64,000 nucleotides of DNA from Tritrichomonas foetus (GCA_001839685.1 MLAK01000756.1:1-64000); one strand, 5' to 3'; shown: positions 11,201 to 21,186, counted from the stretch's first letter. The notes: generated by a model not told the origin, from the sequence alone. Translations and numbers: made by a program.

Positions 11201-12984
11201 CAATGAATCTACAATTCCAATATGTTGCTGTTTGGTCATTTAAGAGCTCAACTCGTAGTCCATTAGCCATTGAGGCAATGAAATGCATATATATGGTTGT
11301 TTTACTTGACAAAATAGATACCAATATTACTTCCCAGATATTTGAAAAGGATTCAGGAAACAGCCAAATTAAAACAATCGAAGAATATAGAGATAGTATC
11401 ATGCAAGGCGATAGCTATGCACCTTCATTAATCGGTTTTGATCCAATATTAACTGACTTCATGATTTCTTCAACTTGCGAGCCAAATACTGAAAATGTTA
11501 TTTTACACGATACGTATGAATGTGGTTCAATCAATCAATTGACCATCTTCTTTAAAGATTTATTCAACAATGCACAAGCTGATGTTGCATCTTTCGAAGG
11601 AAAGTTGAATTCAGAATCTCTATTAAACCTTTATCATTTAACTCTTTGGCATCTAATTCCAAGACTTCAAGCTGTTGATGATTATTTTGATGAAATGGTT
11701 CTTAATTTCCAATCATCTTATAAAAGTCAATTAATTATAATGTATGTTTGTTCACTTGCAATGACCATAGCATTGTATATTGTTGCTGTTGCTTTTAATA
11801 AGCTTTTGGATAATGCGTTTAATACTGCATTGATCCTACTGAGAAGAATCTCACCTGCTGGCATTATTGCTAAACCTAAACTCGTAAAATATCTGTTAGA
11901 AATCTCATCTGATGAAAAAGATACAACAATGTCAATTTCAAAATCTGTGTTTAGGAACTCTCAAGATGGTATCTTTTGTATTGGTTTAGCAGGAACTATT
12001 GAAGTTGTGAATCCAGCTGTTTCAAACATCCTTGGATATACACCTGATCAAATACTTGGTCAATCAATTGCCTATGTTATGGATGAAGAATCAGCAGAAA
12101 TGATTCGTACACAACTTCAATTAATGGTTGATCGTCAAAGTGCTCCTGTTTATGAATCGCATGTTGTTTGTGTAAGTGACAGTGACATGAGAATTGAATG
12201 CTCATTAACAATTTTAGGTATAACTGAATCAAATGATCAAATTTCCTCTTTTGTTGCAGTTATTAGAGATGAACATGAACTTATAAAGCAACAAGAAGAA
12301 GCAGAAAAAGCCAAAGCACAATCTGAAAACCTTCTTTATCAAATTCTTCCACGTGGAATTGTTGTTCGTTTGAACCAAGGGGAAAAAGATATTTCTTTCT
12401 CTGTTCCAATAGCAACAATAAGTTTCATAGATATTGTTAAATTCAGTGAATATACTGTTTCTATGAAACCACAAGAAATTATGGGAACACTTTCTGATTT
12501 ATTTGGATCTTATGATGAAATTTTATCCAAATATGATTTATTGGTCAAGATTAAATTAATAGGCGATGTTTATATGTGTGCTGGTGGACTCTTTTCACCA
12601 GATGAAGCTCCACAAAATCATGCTGAACAAATGATTCATTTTGGGCTTGATGCTCTTCAGCAATTAGACGATACAAATATCAAAATGAACACTTTATTGA
12701 GTGTCAGGATTGGTGTGAATTCAGGAGGACCTTTAATTGCAGGTGTTTTGGGAACAGATAAGCCTGCTTTCGACATTATTGGTGATCCCATTAACGTCGC
12801 ATCAAGACTTCAATCTACAGATATTCCTGGAAAAATCCAAATATCACAAGCTTGTTATGATCTCATTAAAGATATGGACTTTAATATCGAACAAAGGGGA
12901 GAAATTTACCTCAAAGGAAAAGGTCAACAAATGGCTTATTTGGTTTCTCCACATACAAACGCATTCCAGCTTACGAACACCTGA
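8278..12984 (+). CDS. Membrane adenylyl cyclase with PAS domain (class III)
   Basis: 1568 residues. A bundle of about eight to nine membrane helices occupies residues 50-330. A soluble stretch follows, then single helices near 650-680, 872-900, 949-973 and 1152-1173 that flank large, probably extracellular, loops. A PAS sensor domain (about 1222-1330) precedes the C-terminal class III cyclase domain (about 1375-1560). All catalytic residues are present: metal-binding Asp1385 (FIDIVKF) and Asp1430 (KIKLIGDVYM), and Asn1506 with Arg1510 (NVASR). Lys1426 and Asp1499 are the base-recognition pair expected for ATP, so it should make cyclic AMP rather than cyclic GMP. Trichomonads carry many such proteins, thought to be receptor-cyclases. 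The architecture matches the protein at 25602-30209, whose cyclase domain is dead. Confidence 0.92.
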   Translation: MNVESSAVQQSVMSTSSQVSANTQAQKLTSGNLYFFPIMDQISQTVHLSEFLVFIFQLWLFFQMIAVTFWVPMNPNLDNPQFLKDTKYITAVAFCYYDDGTQNSWIIPLIVYVILFVISLMFSVYEILYYKSHRKLIQWTLYPVRFFTEIIPLVLLHPIAALFGILIHSPSVDSLKIFSITVLSLLYVYFAVLMVITSTFLNMSAFLEKHAFATFDSGVYNTFVIISSLLCAFQYFVQYFPVWSIYFLVAIHIMGLIQTSFHAIYFPYISKISNILHLAIIMITGLLDILRVISIFVIFPDGIFQYIACAIVGISIILSIVAYIVIIKKAKNKLMYCFPHQPSENEEQMKNRLSDEEKVERFSSLNILTHRRRALFYLHVGLEYMSELFIDLSLFKWLSQNQPPTEILVDVIRICILFPGEYRLANMIMSQALQRRNLKMSHHCLLFQVLRIRILRQSSTSIQSSQKLSEMKNLNKSCENEVLSFFNRSDNINLGLLLHIYKKLSHTQSMWEEAMKSFPNSPVHREEYIRFLVECQTNFDSAIVQAHRKDLIETGVNFSVDYCFRSLARTYPQYLKMKVIDLKGHFMKQTARKGSQSQASDQSNQLSYTSTSDMDQKMEEKIGKTIITHARIRLALQNATQGKKANNSTRLVYFNFIVAIFSLTLFTVLFSLFFTYFEDMYSATERSKKVIKCRINYALANLCLLLDWTNNTNPKKMEISPADEEIWFSKESKDSGVIDPNYNYSKNAMFFNVISQEYYSEFLFDFASLARSGVNIFPIAVQVMEEVVPLTYCDKGDPIIVTNTTLRGALVFNLMFQVMLAAYQRDYDKYFTDNDFFCTLFATMPKIGDAFRDFRLNIVSSQVSDATSIKSTLNYMLILIPVAFIIIVFIPYLIITLLFNNEIKYFASLIMSVDKVHKDSAMQPIMKLDTEVKDVSNAEESSPTAYKAGLYLAMIFILSCGLMGFIIGIVYTVQTMNLQFQYVAVWSFKSSTRSPLAIEAMKCIYMVVLLDKIDTNITSQIFEKDSGNSQIKTIEEYRDSIMQGDSYAPSLIGFDPILTDFMISSTCEPNTENVILHDTYECGSINQLTIFFKDLFNNAQADVASFEGKLNSESLLNLYHLTLWHLIPRLQAVDDYFDEMVLNFQSSYKSQLIIMYVCSLAMTIALYIVAVAFNKLLDNAFNTALILLRRISPAGIIAKPKLVKYLLEISSDEKDTTMSISKSVFRNSQDGIFCIGLAGTIEVVNPAVSNILGYTPDQILGQSIAYVMDEESAEMIRTQLQLMVDRQSAPVYESHVVCVSDSDMRIECSLTILGITESNDQISSFVAVIRDEHELIKQQEEAEKAKAQSENLLYQILPRGIVVRLNQGEKDISFSVPIATISFIDIVKFSEYTVSMKPQEIMGTLSDLFGSYDEILSKYDLLVKIKLIGDVYMCAGGLFSPDEAPQNHAEQMIHFGLDALQQLDDTNIKMNTLLSVRIGVNSGGPLIAGVLGTDKPAFDIIGDPINVASRLQSTDIPGKIQISQACYDLIKDMDFNIEQRGEIYLKGKGQQMAYLVSPHTNAFQLTNT

Positions 12985-14155
12985 CTTTTCAGATCTGAAT
13001 GTTCGAAGTCATGACTATTAGCTGTCAAAATATAGCGCCACCACCTGTTTAATTTATTTTATGTATATTTTATGTTATTTCTATCTGTAAATATATTATA
13101 AAATAATTTGGGATATTTCCAATTTATATTTTTTTTAATTTCTGAAGAAATTATCGATAATCATGAATATTTATCATGGAAAAATATTTATACCTAAAAA
13201 TAGACAACAGGTATAAAGATCTTTTTTCTTTTTGTGAATTAACTCATAAAAACCTCTCTTTCAATCGGTGAAGTAGAATCATAATCATTTTATTTTTTTC
13301 GAATTAATCATGATAAAAAAATGAATAAATATAACATAGAAAACTATAACATAGTTAACCATTGAAGCATTTAGTTTGCTCGAATACTCCAAACGTGAAA
13401 TCACATGAAAGTTCAAGACCATGATAATTATACCACATATTTAGAAATGAGACACTAACTCATACTCAAATCCTTTGGATAAACATCATACTGTATCCAT
13501 CATTTCGAAAGATAAGTTATTGATAAAAAGTAATAATTATTTTTTCTGATGGATCATTGAATATTTTATATCGCATCATAGAATATATTCTGAGATCCTA
13601 TTAAATTGTGGGTATAAACCAAGTTTTCTGTAATACAAAATCCTTCAATTGAAACAATAAAGAAGAAATATCTTGTTCAAATATGAGTTTAAAAGAGGAA
13701 ATTTTGGTTGTATCGTTGTATCATATTTGTGGAACTATATTAATTTCATATAAATTGATTATACCTGATGAAAAGGCCAGAAACAGATAATTTGCTGATA
13801 TTGTTGAATTTTTGAATATAATACGATTTTTTTTGAATTTTTATTTCAAACTTTTCAAATTTTGACTTCAAAAATGGATATGTCACAAAGAGAACCTAAA
13901 TGTTTTTCTAAAAGAATTCTCACGAGAAAATAGTAAATACAATCATTCAATATAATTCAATCGATTCATTTATTCAATTAAATATCTTTCAATTCAATTA
14001 AATATCTATCAATCTGATAAAAATTGAGAATAAAAAGATAATTAGAATTCACCTTTATTGAGCTTAGCCTGTCCAGATGCAGTCAATTTCATGACTTTTT
14101 ATTCCCCAAACTCCCCCATTGAAAATCCAAATAAAATCATAATAGCACTTCACCA
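12985..14155. other. Intergenic, nothing supported
   Basis: About 1.2 kb of AT-rich spacer between two plus-strand genes. No frame of interest, no RNA gene. A repeated ATTCAATTAAATATCT pair occurs near 13973-14005. Confidence 0.4.
14137..14142 (+). promoter_or_regulatory. Initiator-like TCATAA of the CAMK-like kinase
   Basis: TCATAA lies 14 bases before the ATG at 14156 and fits the trichomonad initiator TCA-Y-(T/A). The short match means it could be chance. Confidence 0.4.
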
Positions 14156-15871
14156 ATGCACCGCACACGTATTCGTCGTCATTCCGACCAGGTACATAAA
14201 GTGCATAATTACTTCGTCGCAGATCTCCTCGGCCGCGGAAGTTTCTCCCTGATTTATGCTGCCTATCTTCAAAAAGATTATCGACCTCAAGCAATGAAAT
14301 TACTCTTAAAAGGACGCCTCCATAACTCCGAACTTGGTGGCTCAATCGTTTTTGGCGAAACAGTTCTTCTACCTCTTCTCAAACATCCGCATATCATCGA
14401 TATCAAGAGCACAATTGAAACGTCAACGAAATTTCTAGAAGTGATGGATATTTATACGAACGGCGATCTTTCTCATTATATTGACAAAACAATATCTCCC
14501 GGAAAACCAATAATTCCAAATATCACTACACCAATCCCAAAAACGGTTAATGGTGAAAATATTTGTCAAATTCCCAAATTTAGCAACGGGAATGTTATCA
14601 ACGGCATCAACCAGAGCTTAACCCAAAACATTAGTCAAGGTTTTAGTCAAAGTTTTAACAAAAAGTTAGAGCACAGAGAAGTCGAACATGAAATGAATCA
14701 AAGCAACGCGAATATATCAGCCGTCTCATTATCGGAAATTTTGTCGAATAACCTCGATGTTGATTTACTCGCCTCTCAAAAGAGTCCCTCAAATATAAGC
14801 AATCAAAAAAATAGCCGGACAATTTTTTTATTAAAATTAATCGATCAGGTTTTATCAGCAATTGAATATATGCATAATCTTATGATTTGTCATCGTGATA
14901 TAAAACCAAATAACATTTTAATTTCAAATGAAATGAATGCCATTTTGATTGATTTTGGTTTTGCTGATTTTTGCTTTAATTCAATGAAGAACCCAAATTG
15001 TGGATCCTTTGGCTACATAGCCCCAGAAATTGTTGAAGGTGTAGAATATTGTGGAATGAAGGCTGATATTTGGTCGATTGGTGTCTTAATCTATACAATT
15101 TTTTCGAAAATCCCGCCAAGGAGTAATTGTTTGGATATTTCGAAGTTGGATTATTCTGCACTTCCTGATGAATCTATTTCAGATTTGGTGAAGTTCATTC
15201 TAGTGGAAAATCCAAAAGATAGACCGAATATAACACAAATTCGAAATCATTATGCTTTTAATGTAATTCCAAAAATTCCTTCAGAGAAAGTTCCCGATCT
15301 ATCTCATTCTATGAGTGATATAGAAATAAACAAAGGGATCCTTGAAAGGCTCTCTCGAATAACTAATAAAGATGAGGATTCTCTTTTACCTTGCTTGAAG
15401 TCACAAAACTTAACCAAAGAAAAAATATTATATTTTTTGATCAACAAAAACTTTCAAAAATATAATGAAAAGAAGCATAGACATTGTGCACATATATGTG
15501 CAGCCAATAGTGTGGCTGCAATACCATTTGTTATATCATTCGAGTTAGAAGATGGAGCAGAGTTTGTTAAAAACACTTTCAAAAACTCAGAAATCACAAT
15601 TGAAAAGAAATTTAACAAGCATTGGCTCACTGCAGAAAATCAAATTATTAAATATTTGATGAATCAAAATTATTGCGTTTCTTTCACACCAACCAGTGGA
15701 ATAATGAAGTTAATTCTAAATCGGCCAAAAGATGACATTCGAATAAAAATGCGTCTTTCCGATTCTTGTAACCAAAAAGGCACATGTACAATCGCATTCA
15801 CAGTCAATAAAGCCAACGAGAGTATCGTGGAAGATATTGACATGTTTATGAATGGATCAAATTCATCGTAA
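14156..15871 (+). CDS. CAMK-like serine/threonine kinase with large insert
   Basis: 571 residues. The kinase domain begins at about residue 20 with LGRGSFSLIY (glycine loop, 25-34), Lys48 and helix-C Glu68. A low-complexity insert rich in Asn, Ser and Gln (about 112-220) sits after helix D. The C-lobe then shows CHRDIKPNNIL (245-255), IDFGFADF (265-272) and GSFGYIAPE (283-291). These catalytic residues are all kept, so activity is expected. After the kinase come a helical stretch like the UBA/AID linker of AMPK-related kinases (about 365-415) and a C-terminal region whose alternating strands and helices (about 445-560) could be a KA1-like domain. That last call is inference from shape only. 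The true family is CAMK/CAMKL-like; the substrate is unknown. Confidence 0.85.
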   Translation: MHRTRIRRHSDQVHKVHNYFVADLLGRGSFSLIYAAYLQKDYRPQAMKLLLKGRLHNSELGGSIVFGETVLLPLLKHPHIIDIKSTIETSTKFLEVMDIYTNGDLSHYIDKTISPGKPIIPNITTPIPKTVNGENICQIPKFSNGNVINGINQSLTQNISQGFSQSFNKKLEHREVEHEMNQSNANISAVSLSEILSNNLDVDLLASQKSPSNISNQKNSRTIFLLKLIDQVLSAIEYMHNLMICHRDIKPNNILISNEMNAILIDFGFADFCFNSMKNPNCGSFGYIAPEIVEGVEYCGMKADIWSIGVLIYTIFSKIPPRSNCLDISKLDYSALPDESISDLVKFILVENPKDRPNITQIRNHYAFNVIPKIPSEKVPDLSHSMSDIEINKGILERLSRITNKDEDSLLPCLKSQNLTKEKILYFLINKNFQKYNEKKHRHCAHICAANSVAAIPFVISFELEDGAEFVKNTFKNSEITIEKKFNKHWLTAENQIIKYLMNQNYCVSFTPTSGIMKLILNRPKDDIRIKMRLSDSCNQKGTCTIAFTVNKANESIVEDIDMFMNGSNSS

Positions 15872-16243
15872 TTTGAATTTAATAATCATGGAATTGTTTG
15901 TAATTTAAACAAATAGATTATTTTTTATATAAAACTGTTATAGAATAAACCCTTATAGATCGTTTATAAAAATTTCACCTATTTCTTATTAGAAATTGCA
16001 GTTTCTCATTAAATCTGCAAAATTCTTTTTGCAATTCATGTCTATTTATTAATTTTATGTGATATTTTATAATTTGTCAAGTTAAATCATCATATCGATT
16101 TCATTTTAATTTATTTCATTAATTTAATAAACAGTTCATTAAGAAAATCAAAATGAAGTAAAAGCATCTATGTTCAAAACGAGAAAAAATTCAAGAAAAT
16201 AAAGAAAGAAAAGTATTTTATTAAAAACAAAATAAAAATTGAT
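15872..16243. other. Convergent 3' spacer
   Basis: AT-rich spacer between two convergent genes. It would hold both 3' untranslated regions. Nothing else seen. Confidence 0.4.
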
Positions 16244-17041
16244 TCAAACAGGAAGATCACGATATCTCGCGAACTTCCTTCTAATATATTTCCGCATTTC
16301 AACAACTTGCTCTTTCTGTTTTGCAGAAAGTTTGTCCTGCAAAAGTTGAATCACTTCTGTCAAAGTTTGCTGATCATTCCATAATTCACGATAGACTTCA
16401 TCATTTAGTTTTATTTCAGTTGGCACTAGTTCAACAAACTCTCTATTTTCTTGTATGTTTTTCCCCTTCTTTTCATCATCAACACCATGTAAAGTTGACA
16501 ACTTTTGAAGTCGATCAATGTCACAATTTAAAGTATTCAATGTTTGCTTTGATTTCTGAAGTTTTTCTGAAATGTCTTTCGCTTCTCTTTTCACGCGGAG
16601 AAGCTTTTCTTGCTGCTGTTGAATCTCTACTTCGAGTTTTGCATTATTTAGGGTTGAATTTCGCTCGAGCTCGTCAATGCCTTCAGATCTGACTGGCCCT
16701 AACGAGTAGCTCATTTCTTCGCATGCCATTAATATTAATTTTGAATACATTGTTGGGCACTCTGCCACTCTTTTTAAAACGTCAATCGCTGGCGGATTTT
16801 CCTCGCTTAACCATTGATAGATCTCCCTTTTAACTTTTGCAGCTTTGCTTCTTTGGGCGGCTTTCATTGACGTTGGCGTTTTGTGGAGCGTAATCAGAGG
16901 AGAATTCGAGCCTCCCCTGTATTCGGTGATATAATCACGCGTAAAAGAAACCGGAGTTGCGCGAAAGGAGGATTGGAAACTAGGTGATAGAGCAGCATCT
17001 CTACATGACATAAAAGAAGACATAGGGCGAGTCTTCTTCAT
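16244..17041 (-). CDS. Coiled-coil protein of unknown function
   Basis: 265 residues, not recognised. The N-terminal 60 residues are rich in Ser, Arg and Pro and look disordered. A basic helix with KAAQRSKAAKVKREIYQWL follows near residues 60-78. From about 120 to the end the protein is almost all heptad-patterned helix (for example QQQQEKLLRVKREAKDIS and TLTEVIQLLQDKLSAKQKE), ending in a basic RKYIRRKFARYRDLPV tail. The start ATG at 17041 is the first in frame. It may be a cytoskeletal or axonemal protein, but that is only inferred from the coiled coil. Confidence 0.75.
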   Translation of the reverse strand: MKKTRPMSSFMSCRDAALSPSFQSSFRATPVSFTRDYITEYRGGSNSPLITLHKTPTSMKAAQRSKAAKVKREIYQWLSEENPPAIDVLKRVAECPTMYSKLILMACEEMSYSLGPVRSEGIDELERNSTLNNAKLEVEIQQQQEKLLRVKREAKDISEKLQKSKQTLNTLNCDIDRLQKLSTLHGVDDEKKGKNIQENREFVELVPTEIKLNDEVYRELWNDQQTLTEVIQLLQDKLSAKQKEQVVEMRKYIRRKFARYRDLPV

Positions 17042-18054
17042 ATCGCTTTTTGTATGGAAATTTTGCTTACATTCAAAAAGTTGTCATTTAACGTAATTTT
17101 GATCATGTTGTTTTTACGCACGTTTAAAAATGCATATTCCACTTTTTCTGAAGATAACTCAATTTTCATGATGTGTATTCCGCGTTCTGCACTATATTTT
17201 TCGAGAAAAATAGAATCAATCTTTTCTGTACCATATTTGTCACTTTAGTTAATCAAGAAAAATGTGATGGATTTCTTGTAAATTGCATTCTGATTTGGAA
17301 GAAGAGATTCAAATCTTAAAATCTGATTGGAAATAATGAATTCATCTTCTATACAAAGCAAAAAGTATGTTCCCTTAAGTATGCGAATGCATCTCAAATA
17401 TTTAACAATATTTAGCATATTAGCGAATAAAAATCGAAGAGAGTGATCAAAAGACTGTATAAACTTCGGAATTTTTGAAAATGATAATTAATTTCTTTGA
17501 TATCTTTGATAATATGACTATTTAAGTGTCAATCATCATTTTGCTTGATAATGGTGATTAAAGTCTAGCTTCTTGACCCTTTCCTATTTTCTATCTATTA
17601 GTGTTATTAATACACCACATAGAATCATACTTATTTCCATAAAAGACATCATTGGTGAAAAATTGTCATAATATCTGCGTTTACTGAGAACAAGAAGGCA
17701 AAATATGAATATCTACTATGTAATAATGATCAGTAAAAATAATCAATAATTTCAAATAAATAAATTATTTTATAATTCGAAATTTTAATATTTATGTCTT
17801 ATTTGCTAATATGTTTACTTGTTCTTTCTAGTTCTAGCTAATGATCTTGTTTTTTCGATCATATCTCACATTTTTAGCGTTTCAAATCAACTCGAAAGCT
17901 GTCCAAGACAATAAATGGAAAGCAATTTGCGAGGAGCTCTGTAAAATTCCAGACTAATTATTTTTATCATCAGAAATTATGTGTCCAAAATCAAAACATT
18001 ATCCCCTCTCTTTGATGATTTCATTTCTTTCACAGAATCCGAAAAGTATACTTT
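17042..18054. other. Intergenic with one doubtful small frame
   Basis: About 1 kb between divergent genes. It contains the doubtful 38-residue frame listed at 17841-17957. A 64-codon frame at 17054-17248 has no initiator and is probably chance. Confidence 0.4.
17841..17957 (+). CDS. Possible 38-residue small protein or gene remnant
   Basis: ATG at 17841 opens 38 codons: a hydrophobic start (MILFFRSYLTFLAFQI) followed by a polar, less AT-rich tail (DNKWKAICEELCKIPD). The tail has a coding look compared with its surroundings. No homologue is recognised and no clear initiator precedes it, so it may be a relic or chance. Confidence 0.2.
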   Translation: MILFFRSYLTFLAFQINSKAVQDNKWKAICEELCKIPD

Positions 18055-18060
18055 TCACAT
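18055..18060 (+). promoter_or_regulatory. Initiator-like TCACAT of the small myristoylated protein
   Basis: TCACAT lies 17 bases before the ATG at 18078 and fits the trichomonad initiator. It supports that ATG rather than frame-compatible codons further upstream. Confidence 0.45.
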
Positions 18061-18077
18061 CACATTACATTATAAAA

Positions 18078-18314
18078 ATGGGTTGTTTTACCAGCCTCTG
18101 CCACAACGACAACGATTTAGAAAATGAAAAAGGACAATTTGCCGCTCTAGTTGTCTCGGAAAACGCGCCACCACCAATAGTTGGAAGAGAATGCAGTGAT
18201 GGAGTAATTCCGTTATTCGCTCCAGCTCCCTCAGATGATGATGTAATTATGTCATCAGATTCTGAGATTGAAGATGATGAATCAGAGAAATATTATTCAA
18301 ACGAACAAAACTAA
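18078..18314 (+). CDS. Small acidic protein, predicted N-myristoylated and palmitoylated
   Basis: 78 residues. The N-terminus MGCFTSLCH has Gly2 with Ser6, the pattern of an N-myristoylation site, and Cys3 and Cys8 that could be palmitoylated. The body has a Pro-rich patch (NAPPPIV) and an acidic C-terminus with SDSEIEDDESE, a typical casein-kinase-2-like stretch. The open frame reaches about 33 codons further upstream, but the ATG at 18078 is chosen for the lipidation signal and the initiator at 18055. The protein is probably a small membrane-attached adaptor. No family is recognised. Confidence 0.7.
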   Translation: MGCFTSLCHNDNDLENEKGQFAALVVSENAPPPIVGRECSDGVIPLFAPAPSDDDVIMSSDSEIEDDESEKYYSNEQN

Positions 18315-18743
18315 ATTATCACTTTTACCAACAACGAATTAACATATGTGAACAGACCCTTGTCAATAATGGTCAAATTTGCATACAGAATGGTCAAATT
18401 CAGAATACATCATATCATGAATTTCCCACAAAATAAATGTTTGATTATCACGAAAAATCAAAATTGTTGGCTGTAAACTGTTAGTAGTCTGTCAGATGTC
18501 CAGTGGGGCAAAAAACCTCGTGAAAAAACTGGGCACAGCGAACTTGAGATTAATTCAGATTCCAATCAAATTTTTTGCTCTACATAGCAAATATGTCTTC
18601 TGGCATATCATTTCATTCTTCAAAATCATTTCTATTTGTAATAAACTTGTTTTTTTATCATTTTAGTTACTCTTTTTGTTTTCTGTCATGTTTTATTTCA
18701 CCAATAACCGCTTTTTTTCACCATTGGTTTTTATTTCCTAAAA
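18315..18743. other. Intergenic with a possible GC-richer hairpin
   Basis: About 430 bases. Two copies of AATGGTCAAATT lie near 18368 and 18391. At 18500-18532 CCAGT pairs with ACTGG, enclosing GGGG pairing with CCTC around an A-rich loop. This is the least AT-rich patch in the spacer. It might be an RNA hairpin, but no known RNA family is recognised. Confidence 0.35.
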
Positions 18744-20828
18744 ATGAAAAAAGGAAGACATCGGAAAAAGAAAGAGCACAAAGAGAATAAAGAAGATGTA
18801 CCGCTTTCTCCACCAAGGAAAATAACTCTTGCAGATTCATTTGGTGACCCATTCAAACAACCATGTATTCAAATTGATAAATTAATTGACACCTCACCAA
18901 TGGATGAAACTGATCGATCTGATCTTAAAAATGGTTTGATATCATTTTATGAAGCAATTCAGCTACTTTTAAAAGATCTCGAAAATAATAAAGATGAAAA
19001 AGAATGTAAAATCACTTCTGTCAATTTTGTGGAATTAACTAACGGTTGGCATGCATATAAAACTGACTTAGTTGCATCTCTCAAAAGTCCGCGGAGAACA
19101 GATTTTATTAATTATGTTCATACTGAGCTTTTAAAAATTGGAATGAGAGTTGACAATTTGTTGGATCATCCGCCAATAACACCACAATATCGTATACAAG
19201 GACCTAAACTCTCCGAACAAATCATTACTCAAACAAACGATATTTTAAAGAATTTTCGAAAGCTGTTTGACCATCTTCTAACTGATGAAACAGTTGATAT
19301 TAATATAATTGATAGTGCTAGAAACCCTTTACGTAAATTCCGTCAAGAACTACTCACAAAATATCAAATTTTCTTTTTAACGGAAAGTAAAGATAAGCCG
19401 AACGAACATCATAGTCAATTTATGAAATATATTGATCGAATTTTAAAGAAAACTCAGCATTTTTCAGTATCGCATAATGATTCAATTCCTGCACCAATTC
19501 AATCGATCGATCGATCAATTATTCACTTACAAAAAATTGTCGCAAAAGGCGATTCTCAGTGGAAACCTTTAAAATTGGACTTCACAACAGAATCAGCTTC
19601 ATTCATTCGTAGTGCATTAAAAATGCAATTTGATGCAACAAGTAGTGCAACTGGACTTTCAATTATGAGGTTCAGCTGTCGAGTTTCTGAAGCACTGTCG
19701 CAAGTGACCGGTTTGAATAACTTTGTTGATGCTCAAAGTACTGTTTCATCAATGAGAGACAAAGTTCGCTTGAAAGCTCCTTGGTTTAAAGAACCAATGT
19801 TTTCTGCTATGGATGGAATGATTACACGGAATATTGAAAGGGCTGCAATGATTGCTGCTAGATATACTGAAGACAACATTGAGAAAGAAAAAGATTTTGT
19901 TGATTCTTATGGTGAAAGAGATGTTATTATTCAACAAATAAAAAATGCTGAAATTCGAACTTCACAAACAAATGAAAGGCATCTTCAACAGAAACAGAAA
20001 TTAGAGTCATTAAAATCAAAAATTAATTCTATTCCTGGTCCTGAAATTAGATTTCATTCTGAAAATGATGTAATCAAATTGATTCAAAAATTGAGCAAAC
20101 ATTTATCTAATTGGATTGATGATTTGAATAATGAGAAAGCTGAACTGTTAAAAAATGATGCCAATCAAAAAACTCTGGGTTCAATTCAATTTGATGAAGA
20201 AATTGCAATAACTCAATCAATTTACGAAGAACATGAAAAAATAATGAAACAAATTAAAGATTATAAGAAAGAAATTGCAATTCTAAAATTAGAAAATGAA
20301 GAAATTGAAAAAGAAAATTATGAAAAACAAGGAAAATGCAACGATCTATCAGAAAAAGTAGATATTATAGCGGAGAAGGTGAGTCGATTTAAAAATAAAT
20401 TTATTAAGAAAAATAAGAAAATAGAATGGCTAAATGCTGAAATTGAAAGACTCAAATTTGAAAATGGAAACATGGTTGAAATTGAAGAAAAAAATAAACA
20501 AAAATATGAAACTAAAATTGAAGAAGTAAATGAAGAAATTCATAAATTATCAAAACAATCACACAGATTGCCAAAAGTACTTCAAGAAACTGTTCGAGAA
20601 AAAGAAACACTGGAAAACGAAACAATTCCAGATTTGGAATATCAAATTGAAAGACGCGCTGAGATCTGTCAATACCAAACACATCAAGCAATTTTGCAGA
20701 AAAATTCACTAAACTTGCTTAAATTGCAGGCGCTAGATAAAGAATTAAAAGAACATTTGTTTAATGATGCAAACGAAACAGAGAATTCAATCAATGAGCA
20801 AACAAAAATTCCCATTAATGATGAATAA
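18744..20828 (+). CDS. Coiled-coil protein of unknown function
   Basis: 694 residues, not recognised. A very basic N-terminus (MKKGRHRKKKEHKENK) is followed by a helical region of about 350 residues without long heptads, which contains short conserved-looking patches such as RKITLADSFGDPFKQP. From about residue 385 to 670 the sequence is continuous heptad-patterned helix rich in Lys, Glu, Ile and Gln. The C-terminus is polar. TCACC lies 26 bases before the ATG and could be a weak initiator. The pattern suggests a filament, basal-body or cytoskeletal protein, an inference from composition only. Confidence 0.75.
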   Translation: MKKGRHRKKKEHKENKEDVPLSPPRKITLADSFGDPFKQPCIQIDKLIDTSPMDETDRSDLKNGLISFYEAIQLLLKDLENNKDEKECKITSVNFVELTNGWHAYKTDLVASLKSPRRTDFINYVHTELLKIGMRVDNLLDHPPITPQYRIQGPKLSEQIITQTNDILKNFRKLFDHLLTDETVDINIIDSARNPLRKFRQELLTKYQIFFLTESKDKPNEHHSQFMKYIDRILKKTQHFSVSHNDSIPAPIQSIDRSIIHLQKIVAKGDSQWKPLKLDFTTESASFIRSALKMQFDATSSATGLSIMRFSCRVSEALSQVTGLNNFVDAQSTVSSMRDKVRLKAPWFKEPMFSAMDGMITRNIERAAMIAARYTEDNIEKEKDFVDSYGERDVIIQQIKNAEIRTSQTNERHLQQKQKLESLKSKINSIPGPEIRFHSENDVIKLIQKLSKHLSNWIDDLNNEKAELLKNDANQKTLGSIQFDEEIAITQSIYEEHEKIMKQIKDYKKEIAILKLENEEIEKENYEKQGKCNDLSEKVDIIAEKVSRFKNKFIKKNKKIEWLNAEIERLKFENGNMVEIEEKNKQKYETKIEEVNEEIHKLSKQSHRLPKVLQETVREKETLENETIPDLEYQIERRAEICQYQTHQAILQKNSLNLLKLQALDKELKEHLFNDANETENSINEQTKIPINDE

Positions 20829-20936
20829 TCAAATTAATATGTTTGAAATATTTTTATTTTGTTATTAAATATAATATTATGTGCTTTTTATTTTCTAATT
20901 TTTATTGCTTCTAAAGTCAAAAGTACATTGTAATAA

Positions 20937-21130
20937 AATGAAAATCATCAAAAAATAGAAAAGAAAATCATCATAAAATAGAAATGGAAATCATCAAAAA
21001 AGAGAAAAGAAAATCATCAAAAAATAGAAAAGAAAATCATCAAAAAATAGAAATGAAAATCATCAAAAAATAGAAAAGAAAATCATCAAAAAAGAGAAAA
21101 GAAAATAATTAAAAAAGAGAAATAAAATCA
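20937..21130. repeat. 23-bp minisatellite in a 3' spacer
   Basis: About eight tandem, slightly diverged copies of GAAAATCATCAAAAAATAG plus AAAA, a 23-base period, between two convergent genes (coiled-coil protein and EF-hand protein). It is purine-rich on the plus strand. The period is not a multiple of three and both strands are closed, so it is non-coding. Confidence 0.85.
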
Positions 21131-21186
21131 TAGAATTTGATGAAAATATTCACATTTATTTATTTTTCTAATGATTTATATGAATT

